From Closterium sp. Naga37s-1 (lineage: Eukaryota > Streptophyta > Zygnematophyceae > Desmidiales > Closteriaceae), in contig CANJKZ010000142.1 in the NCBI GenBank assembly GCA_947471745.1, positions 4,332,501 to 4,396,500 of the forward strand: a DNA stretch of 64,000 nucleotides, given 5' to 3'. Below are positions 51,931-63,500 of the stretch, in pieces. A model generated the notes under the pieces. It saw only the letters and a program-made list of their open reading frames with translations, was not told where the DNA came from and did not search any database. Each line of letters starts with the position of its first letter. Positions within the stretch are counted from its first letter, which is position 1. Both the position numbers and the translations under genes were made by a program.

Positions 51931-54590
51931 TTCAGGTTTGTGTGCAGTGGTCATTCATCTATGAACGTGCGTGCGTGTACATGATCACTTTGTACGTACC
52001 TGTATTTTTCATACCCTCACCAGCAGATTGTACATGTGCCTAGGATTCTGGGGGAGTACTGGGCTGATCATCCGATTTCATCAAGGATTCTGCTGAAACA
52101 TTTATGTTCATTTTTCATGAGTGTGACCATACTACTGCACTCTGAAACAGTTGTATCCTTAAGCACTTCAATAAAAACCACCCAAATATGGTGTTTCGTA
52201 GGAACGCTTTGCCGCTTAACCAAAATTGAGAAACAAGGATTGAGGTTGTATACATTTGAATGATGGTATGCTCGTGATATATGTGCGACGTTGCAATGAT
52301 GGTGACATGAAATTGCAACCCAAATGATTTGAGATGGCAAGAAGTGTTTCCAGAAGTTATACGTATAAACTTGGTTGGTGAACCAGTTTCGGTAATGAGA
52401 TCAGCACATTTCTTCTCGGATCAGAGGAGCCAGCGGGTGTCAGAAGATAATTTCCTTGACCAATCAACGCCGAGTAACAGCACCGGTGCGAGAATGGGAG
52501 ATTTCGCCATCTTCGCCCATTTTGCCAAGTCCTTTGCCATCCACAGACTAGAGTCTGAGAGTGGATCAGCTCAACCTTCAGATCTCAACCGCAGCTGCTT
52601 GCCTAGATTCTATATCCACGGCTGAGATTCACTTCGCTCTTAGTGGTAAGAACGAGAGCTTCGAATTCAAACCATTGGGCTTGCCGCGTTCCAAACTGAC
52701 ACGACGACTCTGCGACTCCAGATCAGGCGACAATCGACGGTTCCTAGGTCACGGGGTCTAACGTTCACCAGCGAAATCCCGCGACTCCCGCCTTTGTCAA
52801 CGGAATCTCTAAAAAAAAGTCGGTGTGGTTTGTCTTGCGTAGCCGCTGAGGTGTCGGTGTCATTTTCTTCCCTGACCGGCAAAGGGATTTATGTGCCACG
52901 CGGACGATTTTCAACCAGCCACCGATGTGGACTCTCGAATCTCCTGTCATGAGCAAAACATATTCCTGACCGGACCAACCATTCGCATCCACCGTCACTT
53001 TTCCTCGCGACCCAACACAGACGGTTAGCCTGTAGACCAATGCGGAACTTGATTGGGTTGCCGTGATGAAACACGCAAATGGTCCGAACCTACGGCTGAG
53101 ATCTGAGTTACCAAGAAAGTTTCAGTCAATCCAGTGATTCTGGACGGTAGATCTGAAGAGGGTTGGTGTAAGGAGAGGAGAGGAGAGGCAGTTGGTGACC
53201 CCTCCGCCTCATTCCAGCGTCACCGTCGTCTCTCGCCTCATTCTCGCCTGAGCCTCGGATTTCACACCGCTTTCGCCTCTTGCTCTCATTTTCTCACGAA
53301 CAGCTTCTTCTGCTCGTTTTCTTAGAGCTGCTGCGACTGCGGAAAGGCGAGCCGCTAGGAATATCATTTTCTATTCAGGCCTGGCTTGATGTAGAAGCTG
53401 CGTTAACGGGAAGAGGAACCGCGTGTCGGGAAGAGGAAATGGCTTGTCGGAAAGAGGAAATGGCGTGTCGGAAAGAGATCGCATGTCAGGAGAGGAAAGG
53501 GCGTGTCGGAATAGGAAATCGCGCGTGAAGCCTGGAAACTTTGACTACGAGAGAACTAAGTGCGAGGATGGCGATTTTCGTATGGAAGGTACGTCCGAGT
53601 GCTAGCGCTTTTCCCCACGTATATCCGAGTCTTATTTAGTGGTGTAGTATGCGTTCGTTTTAGCACACGCAAGATTGTTCAGTGGCGCGTCTGACGTGAC
53701 GACGACTGCATCCTGGTTGCATGTCGCAGGTTTCTTGGAGAGGCGACATGTCACATCAACCACCAAGGCCACCACCAACAACATTTGCGATTTTGTAGAG
53801 CGCGTGCGTGCGACTGGCAGCTCAGGTATTTCGCGAAACCACACCCATTCAAAAAGTCAATCTCGCGAGTCAATTCCCCGCATGTCGCACGTTCGCTTTT
53901 CCGCTTAGCGTTTCAATCTCGATTTCGTGCTTACGTGCCGTGTTTCAGTTTCCCGTTTCAACTCTGCAATACTAGATCCCGACTTTCAGCTTCGCGATCT
54001 ATTTTCGCAGATCGATTTCGTATCATAGCACGTCGTTTCGCGAGCTGCTTCCCTGACGTACGTTTCCCGATCGATTTCACACATGGTTGTCGCCGCGTCT
54101 GTCCACCCACTGCAGGCCGCCGTGCGTCAACCCCCCCGGACGGGTGGCACGCTGGTGGGTGCCGTTGAACCACTCTGGCGACCTGCGATTTCGGGCCCAC
54201 TCTCTTCCGTCACTCGCGCCCGCTCTCCACCCAACCCACCCACAGCTAAGCTAAGTACACCTCCCTTCTCAACCCTCGCACTTGTGTGGCCTTTCATGCA
54301 CTATACTGCACACTCCCTTCCTGACTGCCCTTTGTCACACTCAAGAGACCTCACTCCCCCAAGGTAGCAAGGTAGCAGGTACGTGCTCAGGTATTAGGTT
54401 AAGTTTTGTTCAGCTGGTACGAGGTCTCTTGGCTGTGCCACGGCAGTCCATTCATGCAAGCATCATTCGTGCATTTTCTTCACCCTGATTTGCTTATAAC
54501 CTCAACGCCCTCCCCACTCCTCTGATCCCCCGTCACTCCGCGTCCTCTCCTCCCCCTCCTCCCTTCTCTCTGTCCTAATCTCCCCCCTTT
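51931..54590. other. Intergenic, no gene recognised
   Basis: This is mixed-composition sequence without a credible multi-exon frame on either strand. 53,400-53,525 holds about five degenerate copies of a ~22-bp unit (GTGTCGGAAAGAGGAAATGGC). Confidence 0.5.
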
Positions 54591-54599
54591 CTTCCCAGC

Positions 54600-57500
54600 A
54601 GGTCGCTTCTCCTGACGTACATGCACTGTCGTTTCTGCTGTTGACACTTTTCTCCATTGCAACCGCTCTTACTTTCGACTGCCTTCCTTTCCGCCCTGCC
54701 TTCCCTCCCCTCCCTTATAAGCCAGGGGTACGGCAGCAGGCGAGCAGCAGGCGAGGGGAGCACCAGGGTGGGCAGCAGGAGCGCGGGCAGCGGGGCAGCA
54801 GCGCCGGCCTCATCAACGGTTGAGGTTGCAGTATCGCCCCTGCCACCACACTCCACTCGAGCCCACTCCCCCTCAGGTTCAGGTTCAGGTGCAGGTGCAG
54901 GTTCAGGTTGGTAGCGGCTCTTGTGGGGTTGTGGTTGGCGTCACATGCCCTGTCGTTTCTGCTGTTGCACGTGTGTTTGACACTTTTCTCCATTGCAACC
55001 CCTCTTACTTCCGGCTGCCTTCCCTTTCCGGCCTGCCCTCCCTCCCCTCCCTACCCTGCCAGGCCTTCACAAGCCAGGGGGACGGCAGCAGGCGAGCAGC
55101 AGGCGAGGGGACCACCAGGGTGGGCAGTAGGAGCGCGGGCAGCGGGGCATCAGCGCCGGCCTCATCAACGGTTGAGGTTGCAGTATCGCCCCTGCCACCA
55201 CACTCCACTCGAGCCCACTCCCCCTCAGGTTCAGGTTCAGGTGCAGGTTCAGGTTGGTAGCGGCTCTTGTGGGGTTGTGGTTGGCGTCACATGCACTGTC
55301 GTTTCTGCTGTTGCACGTGTGTTTGACACTTCTCTCCATTGCAACCCCTCTTACTTTCGGCTGCCTTTCCTTTCCACCCTGCCCTTCCTGCCCCCCCTTC
55401 CCTGCCAGGCCTTCACAAGCCAGGGGGACGGCAGCAGGCGAGCAGCAGGCGAGGGGAGCACCAGGGCGGGCAGCAGGAGCGGGGTAGGCAGCAGAGGGAT
55501 CACTGGAGGAGAAGGGGAGGGGAGGGAGGGATGAGGCAACAGCCCTGTTGGCGGCTCTTCATCTGCCAGTTAAGTCACTCTTCCTCATATTGCGCGTTGT
55601 TCATACTCGCTGCTTTCTCTTTGCCTCTCAAACTTTCGCCACTGGTTGGGCCAGCCTCACAAACCACAGACTTTCCCCCTGACTTCAGGTAAGCCCCCAG
55701 GCTCAGGTTCAGGTTTAGCCTACACCCCCCCTCAGGTTCAGGTTCAGGTTCAGGTTCCAGTTCAGGTTCAGGTTCAGGTTCAGGTTCGGGTTCGGGTTCA
55801 GGTTCAGGTTACGTCCGTAGGTCCCCTTGCAGTCTGTGCCTTGTGCTGCTGCCCCCGCCAGTGGCCGATCATATAACCCGCCCTGCCTGTGTGACTCGCA
55901 CTTGTCAACTCTGCTAGCTGTCGACCCGCCCTTCCTCCCCTCGCTGCCCACTGACCAGCTCTGCGTGTGTGCCTTGCAGGTGGAGGGGAGGGGCGGGGGT
56001 CAACACCGACGCTCCCTCACGCCCCTCCCCTGTGGCCGTGCAGGCACCCGCGGGGATGGGAGGGAGGCAGCACTGCCAGTCGCTGCCACAAGGGAGAGTA
56101 TCCGGGTGGGCTTGGCCTCTCAAGGTACGTCAGCCTCTCTCTTGCTCTCATCCCTCTCCCTTTCTGCTCTTCAGTTCCGCCTTCTCGTTTTTCTCAGCTT
56201 TAGATTGTTTTCTTGCTAGTCTTCTAGTCATCTCACTTGCTCTTATTTCCCCCCTTTCTTCCCCCCTTACCAGGTCACTTGGCATTGAGTGAAGACTGTA
56301 GCGGTGCTTCAGCTGCCCGCTGCTCGCTCTCACACAATCAGCTAAGTGTCCCTTCCTCCATGTCCTCGCCCTTGCTCCTGCCATTTCGTTTTTCGCATCT
56401 GCTTTCGCTCCCTTCCTCGTGAAACAGTGCCACTGGTTAGGTCCGCCTCACATGCCACAGACCCCCCAACTCCAGGTTACCCCTCAGGTGTAGGTAAGGT
56501 GCAGGTAACCCCTTCAGGTGCAGGTACCCTCTCAGGTTCACCCCTTGGGGTCTGTGCTTTGTGGCTTGGCCTCCACCAGTGGCCCCTTTCTGCTCTCGCC
56601 TTGCAAACTTTCTTCTCGCTCTTGCACTCTCACCCTTCCTCCCCTCGCTGCCCACTGACCAGCTCTGCGTGTGTGCCTTGCAGGTGGAGGGGAGGGGCGG
56701 GGGTCAACACCGACGCTCCCTCACGCCCCTCCTCTGTGGCCGTGCAAGTACTCATGGGGATGGGAGGGAGGCAGCACTGCCAGTCGCTGCCACAAGGGAG
56801 AGTATCGGGGTGGGCTTGGCCTCTCAAGGTACGTCAGCCTCTCTCTTGCTCTCATCCCTCTCCCTTTCTGCTCTTCAATACCGCCTTCTCACTTTCTTTA
56901 GCTGCAGTCTTTGTTGTTGTTCCTGGTCATGCCAACTCAACCACTGTTACTCCCCCCCCTGTCTGCTGCCCCTACCAGGTCAGTTGGCATTCAACAGGAG
57001 ACGCACACTGGAGGAGGAGGCGAGGGGAACAGGGACGAGGCAACAGCTCCCTCGAACGTTCTCCATTTGCCAGCTAAGTTCCCTCAACCCCTTGCCTGCC
57101 TCGCCATGTCTTGTGTGTTTTGCTGGCATCTCGTGTTTGCATGCGCTTTCGCACCTTCCTCTTGAAACAGCGCCACTGGTTGGGCCCGCCTCACATGCTG
57201 CAGACCCCCTTACTTCAGGTAACCCTCTCAGGTGCAGGTACCCCCTCAGGTGCAGGTGTGCAGGTACCCGCTCAGGTGCAGCCCTTGGGTCTGCAGTTTG
57301 TGACTTGGCCTCCACCAGTGGCCCCTCCCCTCTCATTTGCCTTGCTTGCTCTGCTCTTGCACTTTCACCATTCATCCCCTCGCTGCCCCACTGACCAGCT
57401 CTGCGTGTGTGCCTTGCAGGTGGAGGGGAGGGGCGGGGGTCAACACCGACGCTTCCCCACGCCCCTCCCCTGTGGCCGTGCAGGTACCCGTGGGGATGGG

Positions 57501-58400
57501 AGGGAAGCAGCACTGCCAATCGCTGCCACAAGGGAGAGTATCGGGGTGGGATTGGCCTCTCAAGGTACGTCACCTCCCCTCTTGCCCTCATCTCGCTCCC
57601 TTTCTGCTCTTCAGTTCTGCCTTTTTCGTTTTCGTCAGCTGCAGTTTTATTTGCTCTTTCTCTGGTCATCCCAGCTCAATTACTTCCACTTCCCCCTTTC
57701 TTCCCCCCCCCCCCGCCCCCACTAGGTCACTTGGCATGAAGTGAAGATTGTAGCAGATGAAGCCGAGTAGCTGACCGGCAGCAGCAGTTGCAGCAGCAGC
57801 AGCAGTGGGGGGTGGGGGGCTAGGGGGCAGACTAGGTTAGGTCGAGTCATGAGCGAGGTATGGTATCAGGTGAGGTATGGTATCAGGTGTAACAGGTGTG
57901 TTGTCTAATTCCCTCCCCTCTCTTTCTCCCCCCCCTCCCCTTCTAGCAGCCTGAAGGAGGGAGGGAGCACAGGAACAAGGCGAAACAGATGCATGCCTTC
58001 TCTAATCCCCCCCCCCGTCACTCCCTCTTCCTCCCACTTCCCAACAGCCTGAGGTATCATGGCGCTCTGAACGGCTATGGTAGGTACAGGTAAGGAGGCA
58101 TGGGGTGAAGGGATGGGGATGGGTGGGCAGCATGGGATCAAGCGGGCTGCTCACTCTCTTAGGGGCAGCACCTCCTGGGGCTGTGGCTTGTGGGTCAGGG
58201 TGTGGTGGGTGGAATCTGTGCGGCACGGCACTCGGTGCTCAAGTAACCGAACTGGCGTTCAAGGCCTAATGGACACCGTCAGAGCCGACCGGCCGGCGGC
58301 TCTGGTTCGCGTCAGCTCTGGCTACGTCAGGGGTGGGATTTGAGTCTTGGGCTGGAAGCAATTTTCCACTACCACCCCTCGAAAACAAGTTATAGCCACT
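54600..58400 (+). repeat. Repeat block II, related to block I
   Basis: The same modules as block I in the same order but with more copies: the SSAGLING module at 54,725-54,826, 55,075-55,176 and a truncated one at 55,425; (TTCAGG) runs at 54,872-54,915, 55,225-55,258 and 55,730-55,812; the GCCACTGGTTGGG module at 55,637, 56,430 and 57,172; the GTGGAGGGGAGGGG module at 55,980, 56,685 and 57,420; the GGTCACTTGGCAT module at 56,273 and 57,725, with a variant near 56,978; and the hairpin tail at 58,080-58,400. Module copies within the block are more alike than a single duplication would give, so local amplification continued after the blocks separated. Confidence 0.78.
58280..58304. other. Conserved hairpin in block II tail
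   Basis: The stem reads CAGAGCCG/CGGCTCTG, the paired variant of the block I hairpin at 49986-50010. Confidence 0.7.
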
Positions 58401-58459
58401 GTGGGTGCTGTTTCCAAAAGGGAGTGGGCTGTCTGCTGCTCCTACTGCTGGGGGATGGG

Positions 58460-59170
58460 CTGGTAAGTTGTGGTGGGTGGTGTGAAGTGTGTGGCATGTT
58501 TGTGTCTGGTATGTTACTGTGTGGTGTGTTTCTGTGTGGTGTGTTACAAAGTGATATGTTACTGTGTGGTATATTTCTGTGTGATATGTTACTGTGTTAC
58601 TCTGTGACATGTGATTGTAGGTGTGTTACTATGTGATACGTCACTGTGTGGTATGTTATTGTGTGGCATGTTACTGTGTGGTATGTGACTGTATGCTGTG
58701 TTACTATGTGATATGTTTCTGTGTTGTATGATAGTGTATGGTATGTTTCTGTGTGATATGTTACTGGGTGATATGGTATGTTACTGTGTGATATGTTACT
58801 GTGTGGTATGTTATGTATGGTGTGTTACAATGTGATATGTTACTATGTGACATGTGACTGTCGGTGTGTTACTATGTGATATGTTACTGTGTGGTATGAT
58901 AGTGTGTTGTATGTTACTGTGTGGCATGTTAGTGTGTGGTATGTTATCGTGTGGCATGTGTCATGTGACTGTATGCTGTGTTATTTTGTGATATGTTACT
59001 GTGTTGTATGATAGTGTATGGTGTGTATCTGTGTGATATGTTACTGTGGTGTGTTACTTTGTGAGTACTGTGTGGCATCTTACTATGTGACATGTGACTG
59101 TATGGTGTGTTACTATGTGATATGTTACTGCATGGTATGATGGTTTGTGGTATGTTCTGTGTGGCCCTGT
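58460..59170. repeat. Degenerate (TTACTGTGTGRTATG) repeat
   Basis: About 700 bp of short tandem repeats built on GTTACTGTGTG and ATATGTTAC. It grades into (GCATGGTGTG)-type repeats to about 59,500. Confidence 0.85.
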
Positions 59171-60542
59171 CATGATGTTGCATGCTGTAGTGTCTGTGCC
59201 ATTCTATGGTTCGGAATATCCCAAATTTTGGGATGCTATGGTGTGCCATTGCATGGTTTGGTATGCCATGGTATGGCATGCTGTAGTGTGGCGTGCCAGT
59301 GTTTGGTGTGTGCCTTTGGTGGAATGGTCTGGTGCGCCATTGTGTGGCATGCCATGATCTGGTATGTCATGGTGTTGCATGGCATGGTGTGCCATAGCGA
59401 TAGTATGGTGTGGCAGGTGTGGCATGACAGTGGTGCGGTGTGGCATGACAATGGCACAATGTGGCATGGTGATGGCATGGTGTGGCATGGCATGATGGCA
59501 TCACCCCATCTGCAGGCTGGCAATCGCTGGAGGCAACTGGAGCATGATGGAAGGCAAGGAAGACCGCAAGAAAGGCTACATGGGGATGGAAAACTAGGGT
59601 GTGGAAGAGGTGCATGCATGGTATTTCGAAGGAAGATTTCATGGGTAGGGAAAACGATCGTAGAGGGCTGGAGGAGATGACGGTTTAGTGCACATAGCAT
59701 GCTCGTTTAAATTTAATCACATGACATACGTTTGTCTGTCACCATTCAGGGATCAACTATAGAGCTGCTGTTCCTTCCATATAGTTTGCAAAGCGATACA
59801 TTTGTATATTTCTATTTCACAACTTCGCCTCTTACGTAAGCTACAGCTTGGGACCTTAACATTTATCCTCAGTGCAATTGCCATATGTTCGGCTACAGCT
59901 CAATGACTATCTTCTGTTAGTGCTTGCAATTCTAATGCCTGGATCCTGCAATTATGATGTGGAAACAACTTCAGCAATATTATGCACATAAAAAGTGATT
60001 ATGCACCATTACATTATTGCACGGTGTAGGTTTGATCGTGGTATACCCGTACGCGTATGACCTAATTTTGATGATGGGAGCTAGCATCAACTTTTATTGC
60101 TGTAGGCGAGCTCCCAAGCCAGTCGAATCTGAGATTGAGGTAGCGTAGCTTCTCTGCTCTCGCATGTCGCTACCAGCGGTTGTGGGTTGACAGTTCAACG
60201 CGGCGACAAGGGCGAAAGCCGACGACGCGGACGACCCGGTCGGCGCCGAAGATCCGTCCAGTCGCGAATTCGCGTTGGCGAAAGGTTTTCTGAATGCGTT
60301 CCGTGGATCCGATAACACTAAAAGTCAACTAGCTTCTTATACTGGTACGTCTGGTCAATGAAAATAAAGTGCAGATTCGTGGCCTTGGCGGATTGAGCCG
60401 GATATGTTAGTGACGCCACACATATTCATGAGTATAGAGTTTGTGAAGTGTTTCCGCTGACGTATGATACTGCTGAATTCCTCTCCGTCGCACGCATCAA
60501 TCCAACCTCCTCTCGCTCCGCTTCCCCCGTCTCCCCAGCTCG
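59171..60542. other. Intergenic, upstream of UBE4
   Basis: 59,171-59,500 is GCATGGT-type repeat, 59,680-60,080 is AT-rich and unremarkable. 60,094-60,316 on the minus strand is an open stretch rich in Ala and Ser ending EQRSYATSISDSTGLGARLQ, preceded by an acceptor-like CTTTTAG. It could be the last exon of a minus-strand gene with a mitochondrial-type sequence, but I cannot support it further. 60,370-60,542 is the likely UBE4 promoter and 5' UTR. Confidence 0.35.
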
Positions 60543-63500
60543 ATGGCGGACTCGGGGAAGCAGCCCGCGCGCACTCCGCGCACGCGCGAGCAGGTGGTGG
60601 ACGAAATCCTCAAGCGCGTGCTCCGCATGGCCATAGGCTCTCCGCCGGATCCCCCCGCGGAAAACCAATCCCAAGGCGGAAAAGGTGCTGCGAGCGGGAT
60701 CGTGTATCTGGAGCAATTAGCGGCGGAGCTTCTAAGCGAGAATAAGGCGATGCTCCTTAATTGCGACGTGCTGGAGAGAGCGCTTATGGACCGCCTGAGC
60801 ATGGGCCCGGAGGACGCGGGGGCGGCCGGGGGGGGAGCGCAGGGCGCGGGTGGGGAGAGTCCGCTGGAGTACGCGGTGGGGAGCTATGGGCGCGCGGTGG
60901 AGGAGGGACGCAAGGTGGCGAATATGAAGGACCCGGAGAAGCTCAAGATGGTGCTCCAAGCACTCGAGGTGCGCCGCGGCCGCTGCTACTCGCTGCTTGC
61001 TGCTTACTGCTGCTCTTCGCTGCTGCGTGCTGCTTGCTCCACCTGCTCCATTGAGCCACTCTTGCCTCACTGCCACCGACTGGCAACTACCGCCATATTT
61101 CCCTCTTCCTTCATCCCCAACCCTCCGTTCCCCGCCCTGGCTTCCCCGCCCCTCCTCCCCCCTCCTTGCCTCCGCGCAGTGCGCCAAGGACCTGCTGATC
61201 TCCTACGCGGGCCTCTCCCTGCAGCACGCGGACATGTTCCCCTCGCCCGCGCGTCCGCGCTCGCACGGGCGCTCGTCCCCGCTCACGGACTTCATAGCGG
61301 GGGAGCCGCCCGCGCTGCTGCTCGCCGCCGCGGGCGGGACGGGCGGCGTGGGCGTGGGCGTGGGCGTGGGGGAGGCCCCGGGGAGCAGGCTTCCCTCGGG
61401 GTTCCTGGCGCACCTGGTGCAGCGGTTTGAAGGGGAGGAGCTGGATGCGATCATGCAGCCCGTGTTCACTGTACGGTGGGGGGAAAAGGGGAGGATGGGG
61501 AGCGGGGAGGAGGGGCGTGGAGGAGGGAGTTCGGTTGGTGGGGGGAATGGGGAAGAGGGGGAGTGTTGTGCTGTGTGTGGAGGTTGACGAGAAGGGAGGG
61601 GAGGAGGCTGTGCGGTTATTTACGTGCATGTCCCTGTCCTGGCTTCTCCGCAAGTCCTTTTCAGAATGCCCTCTCTCATGCCCTCCCTCCCCTCCCACCC
61701 CTCCCCCCCTCCCTCCCTCCCTCCCCTCCCTCCCTCCCTCCCTCCCTCCCTACCTCCCTCCCTCCCACCCTCCCAGGACATATCAAGCAGGGTACTCCCG
61801 ATCTCCCTCCTAGGCCCGTTCCAGGGCCCACTCTCAGCGCTCACGTGGCTGCTGTCCTTCCCAGCACTGGCACGCTGCTTCGTGCAGCACCCGAGCTTCA
61901 ACCCCGCCACCACCGTGGGGCGAGTGCTGGAGCGCAGCAGCCTGCTGGGGCCCTTCCTGCACATCAGCATCATCCCCGACCCTGTTCTCCGCAACGGCGT
62001 GCCCGACCCCAGGTGACCACCCTCCATGCCTCCATGCCTCCTTGTGTCACGCCATGCCACGCACGCACGCAGCGTACCCGGCGCACGCTTGCACATTCCT
62101 GTTGGTGCCCGGCGTATCATCCCACCCACGTCCTTCTTTGAGTGGGGTGCACGCGGGGTGGGTCAGGGTGCACCCTCTCTCTACCCGTCCACTCTCCGTC
62201 CGCTCATCCAAATTTCAACCCCATGTTTGCCTCTCCCGATCCATTTCACTATCCCCCCCCTCTCTCCCGTTATTCCCCTTTTGTCCCTCCTACCCTCCCC
62301 TCCCTTCCCACCCCACCCCTTCCCTCTTCCTCCCCCGCTCCTCTCCCTCCGTCTCTCATCGTCCCCTCCCGTGTGATCTGTGGACAGCCAGCAGCTGTTC
62401 TCAAAGCCATCGGAGCGGCGCAAGGCGGAGCTGAGCTCGTCGTTCGTGTTCTTTTCCCCTTTCCCCCACTCTCTCACCCTTCCGTCCCCTCCCTCCCTTG
62501 CATCCCCTCTTTCCCGCCCCCCGTGCCCACCCCTCTCCCCCCTGTGCGCGCTCACAGCCAGCAGCTGTTTTCAAAGCCATCGGAGCGGCGCAAGGCGGAG
62601 CTGAGCTCGTCGTTCGTGGCGGTGCGGTCGGCATCGCGGCAGCTGCTCTCAGGGCTGCACGAGGTGCTGCGCGTGCTGCTCAAGGCCCCGCTCACGCGCG
62701 ACAAGGTCCTCGAGTACCTCGCTGCACTCATCCGCACCAACGCCAACCGCGCTGCACTGCAGGTCACACCCTTGATGGCTGCTTAGGAGAGATGGGGGGT
62801 TGGGGAGGTTGGGGTGGGGGAAGGGACGGGGGGGAAGGGGGGGGTGTGGGGGGTGGGAAGGTTAGGGGTGTGTCGGGTGGGGTGGTATGGGGTGGGGAGG
62901 AAAGGGGTCGGTTGTGGGAGGAAATAGGGGAAAGATGGGGATACTTTTAGGGGAAACCATAGCTGCCTGTTCAGAGTTGTCTTAAAATTCCGCCTCCCCC
63001 TTCCACACCCTCTTTCTCACCCTCCCTCCCTCATCCCCCTCCCGCCCTGCACCCAAACCCTCAAATTGACATTGCAAACTTGGCTAGTCATGGCATGTTC
63101 CCAAACCCCCTAGTTTTTCTTTCCTTCTTTTTTTCTCCCGTCGTATTTGTAAGGCGCCTCATCTCGTTCCCGCCCCCGCACCCGAAACCTCAGATTGACA
63201 GGGCGAACATGGCGAGTCACGGCATGTTTCTGAACCTGGGGTCACTGCTGCTGAAGCTGTGCGAGCCTTTCCTGGACCCCTCCTGCTCCAAGGCCGACCG
63301 CATCGACCCTGCCTTCGTGCTGCAGAGCTCAGGCCGACTCGACTTCAGGTCTGTGCCCTGCTTTAGGTTGTTTTTGAGAATTCTCAAAAACAGTCTGTGC
63401 CCTGCTTTGCCCTCCCCCCCGTGCCACCTCTACTTTCTCTGTGCCGTCTCGTCTTGCTGCTTTCTCTGTTCTCTCTGCTCTCTCCCCACTCCTCCCCACT

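Noticed and set aside
60094-60318. 74-codon minus-strand frame as a complete mitochondrial protein gene
   Set aside because: It starts with GTG rather than ATG and has no definable upstream exon. It is mentioned only as a possible last exon.
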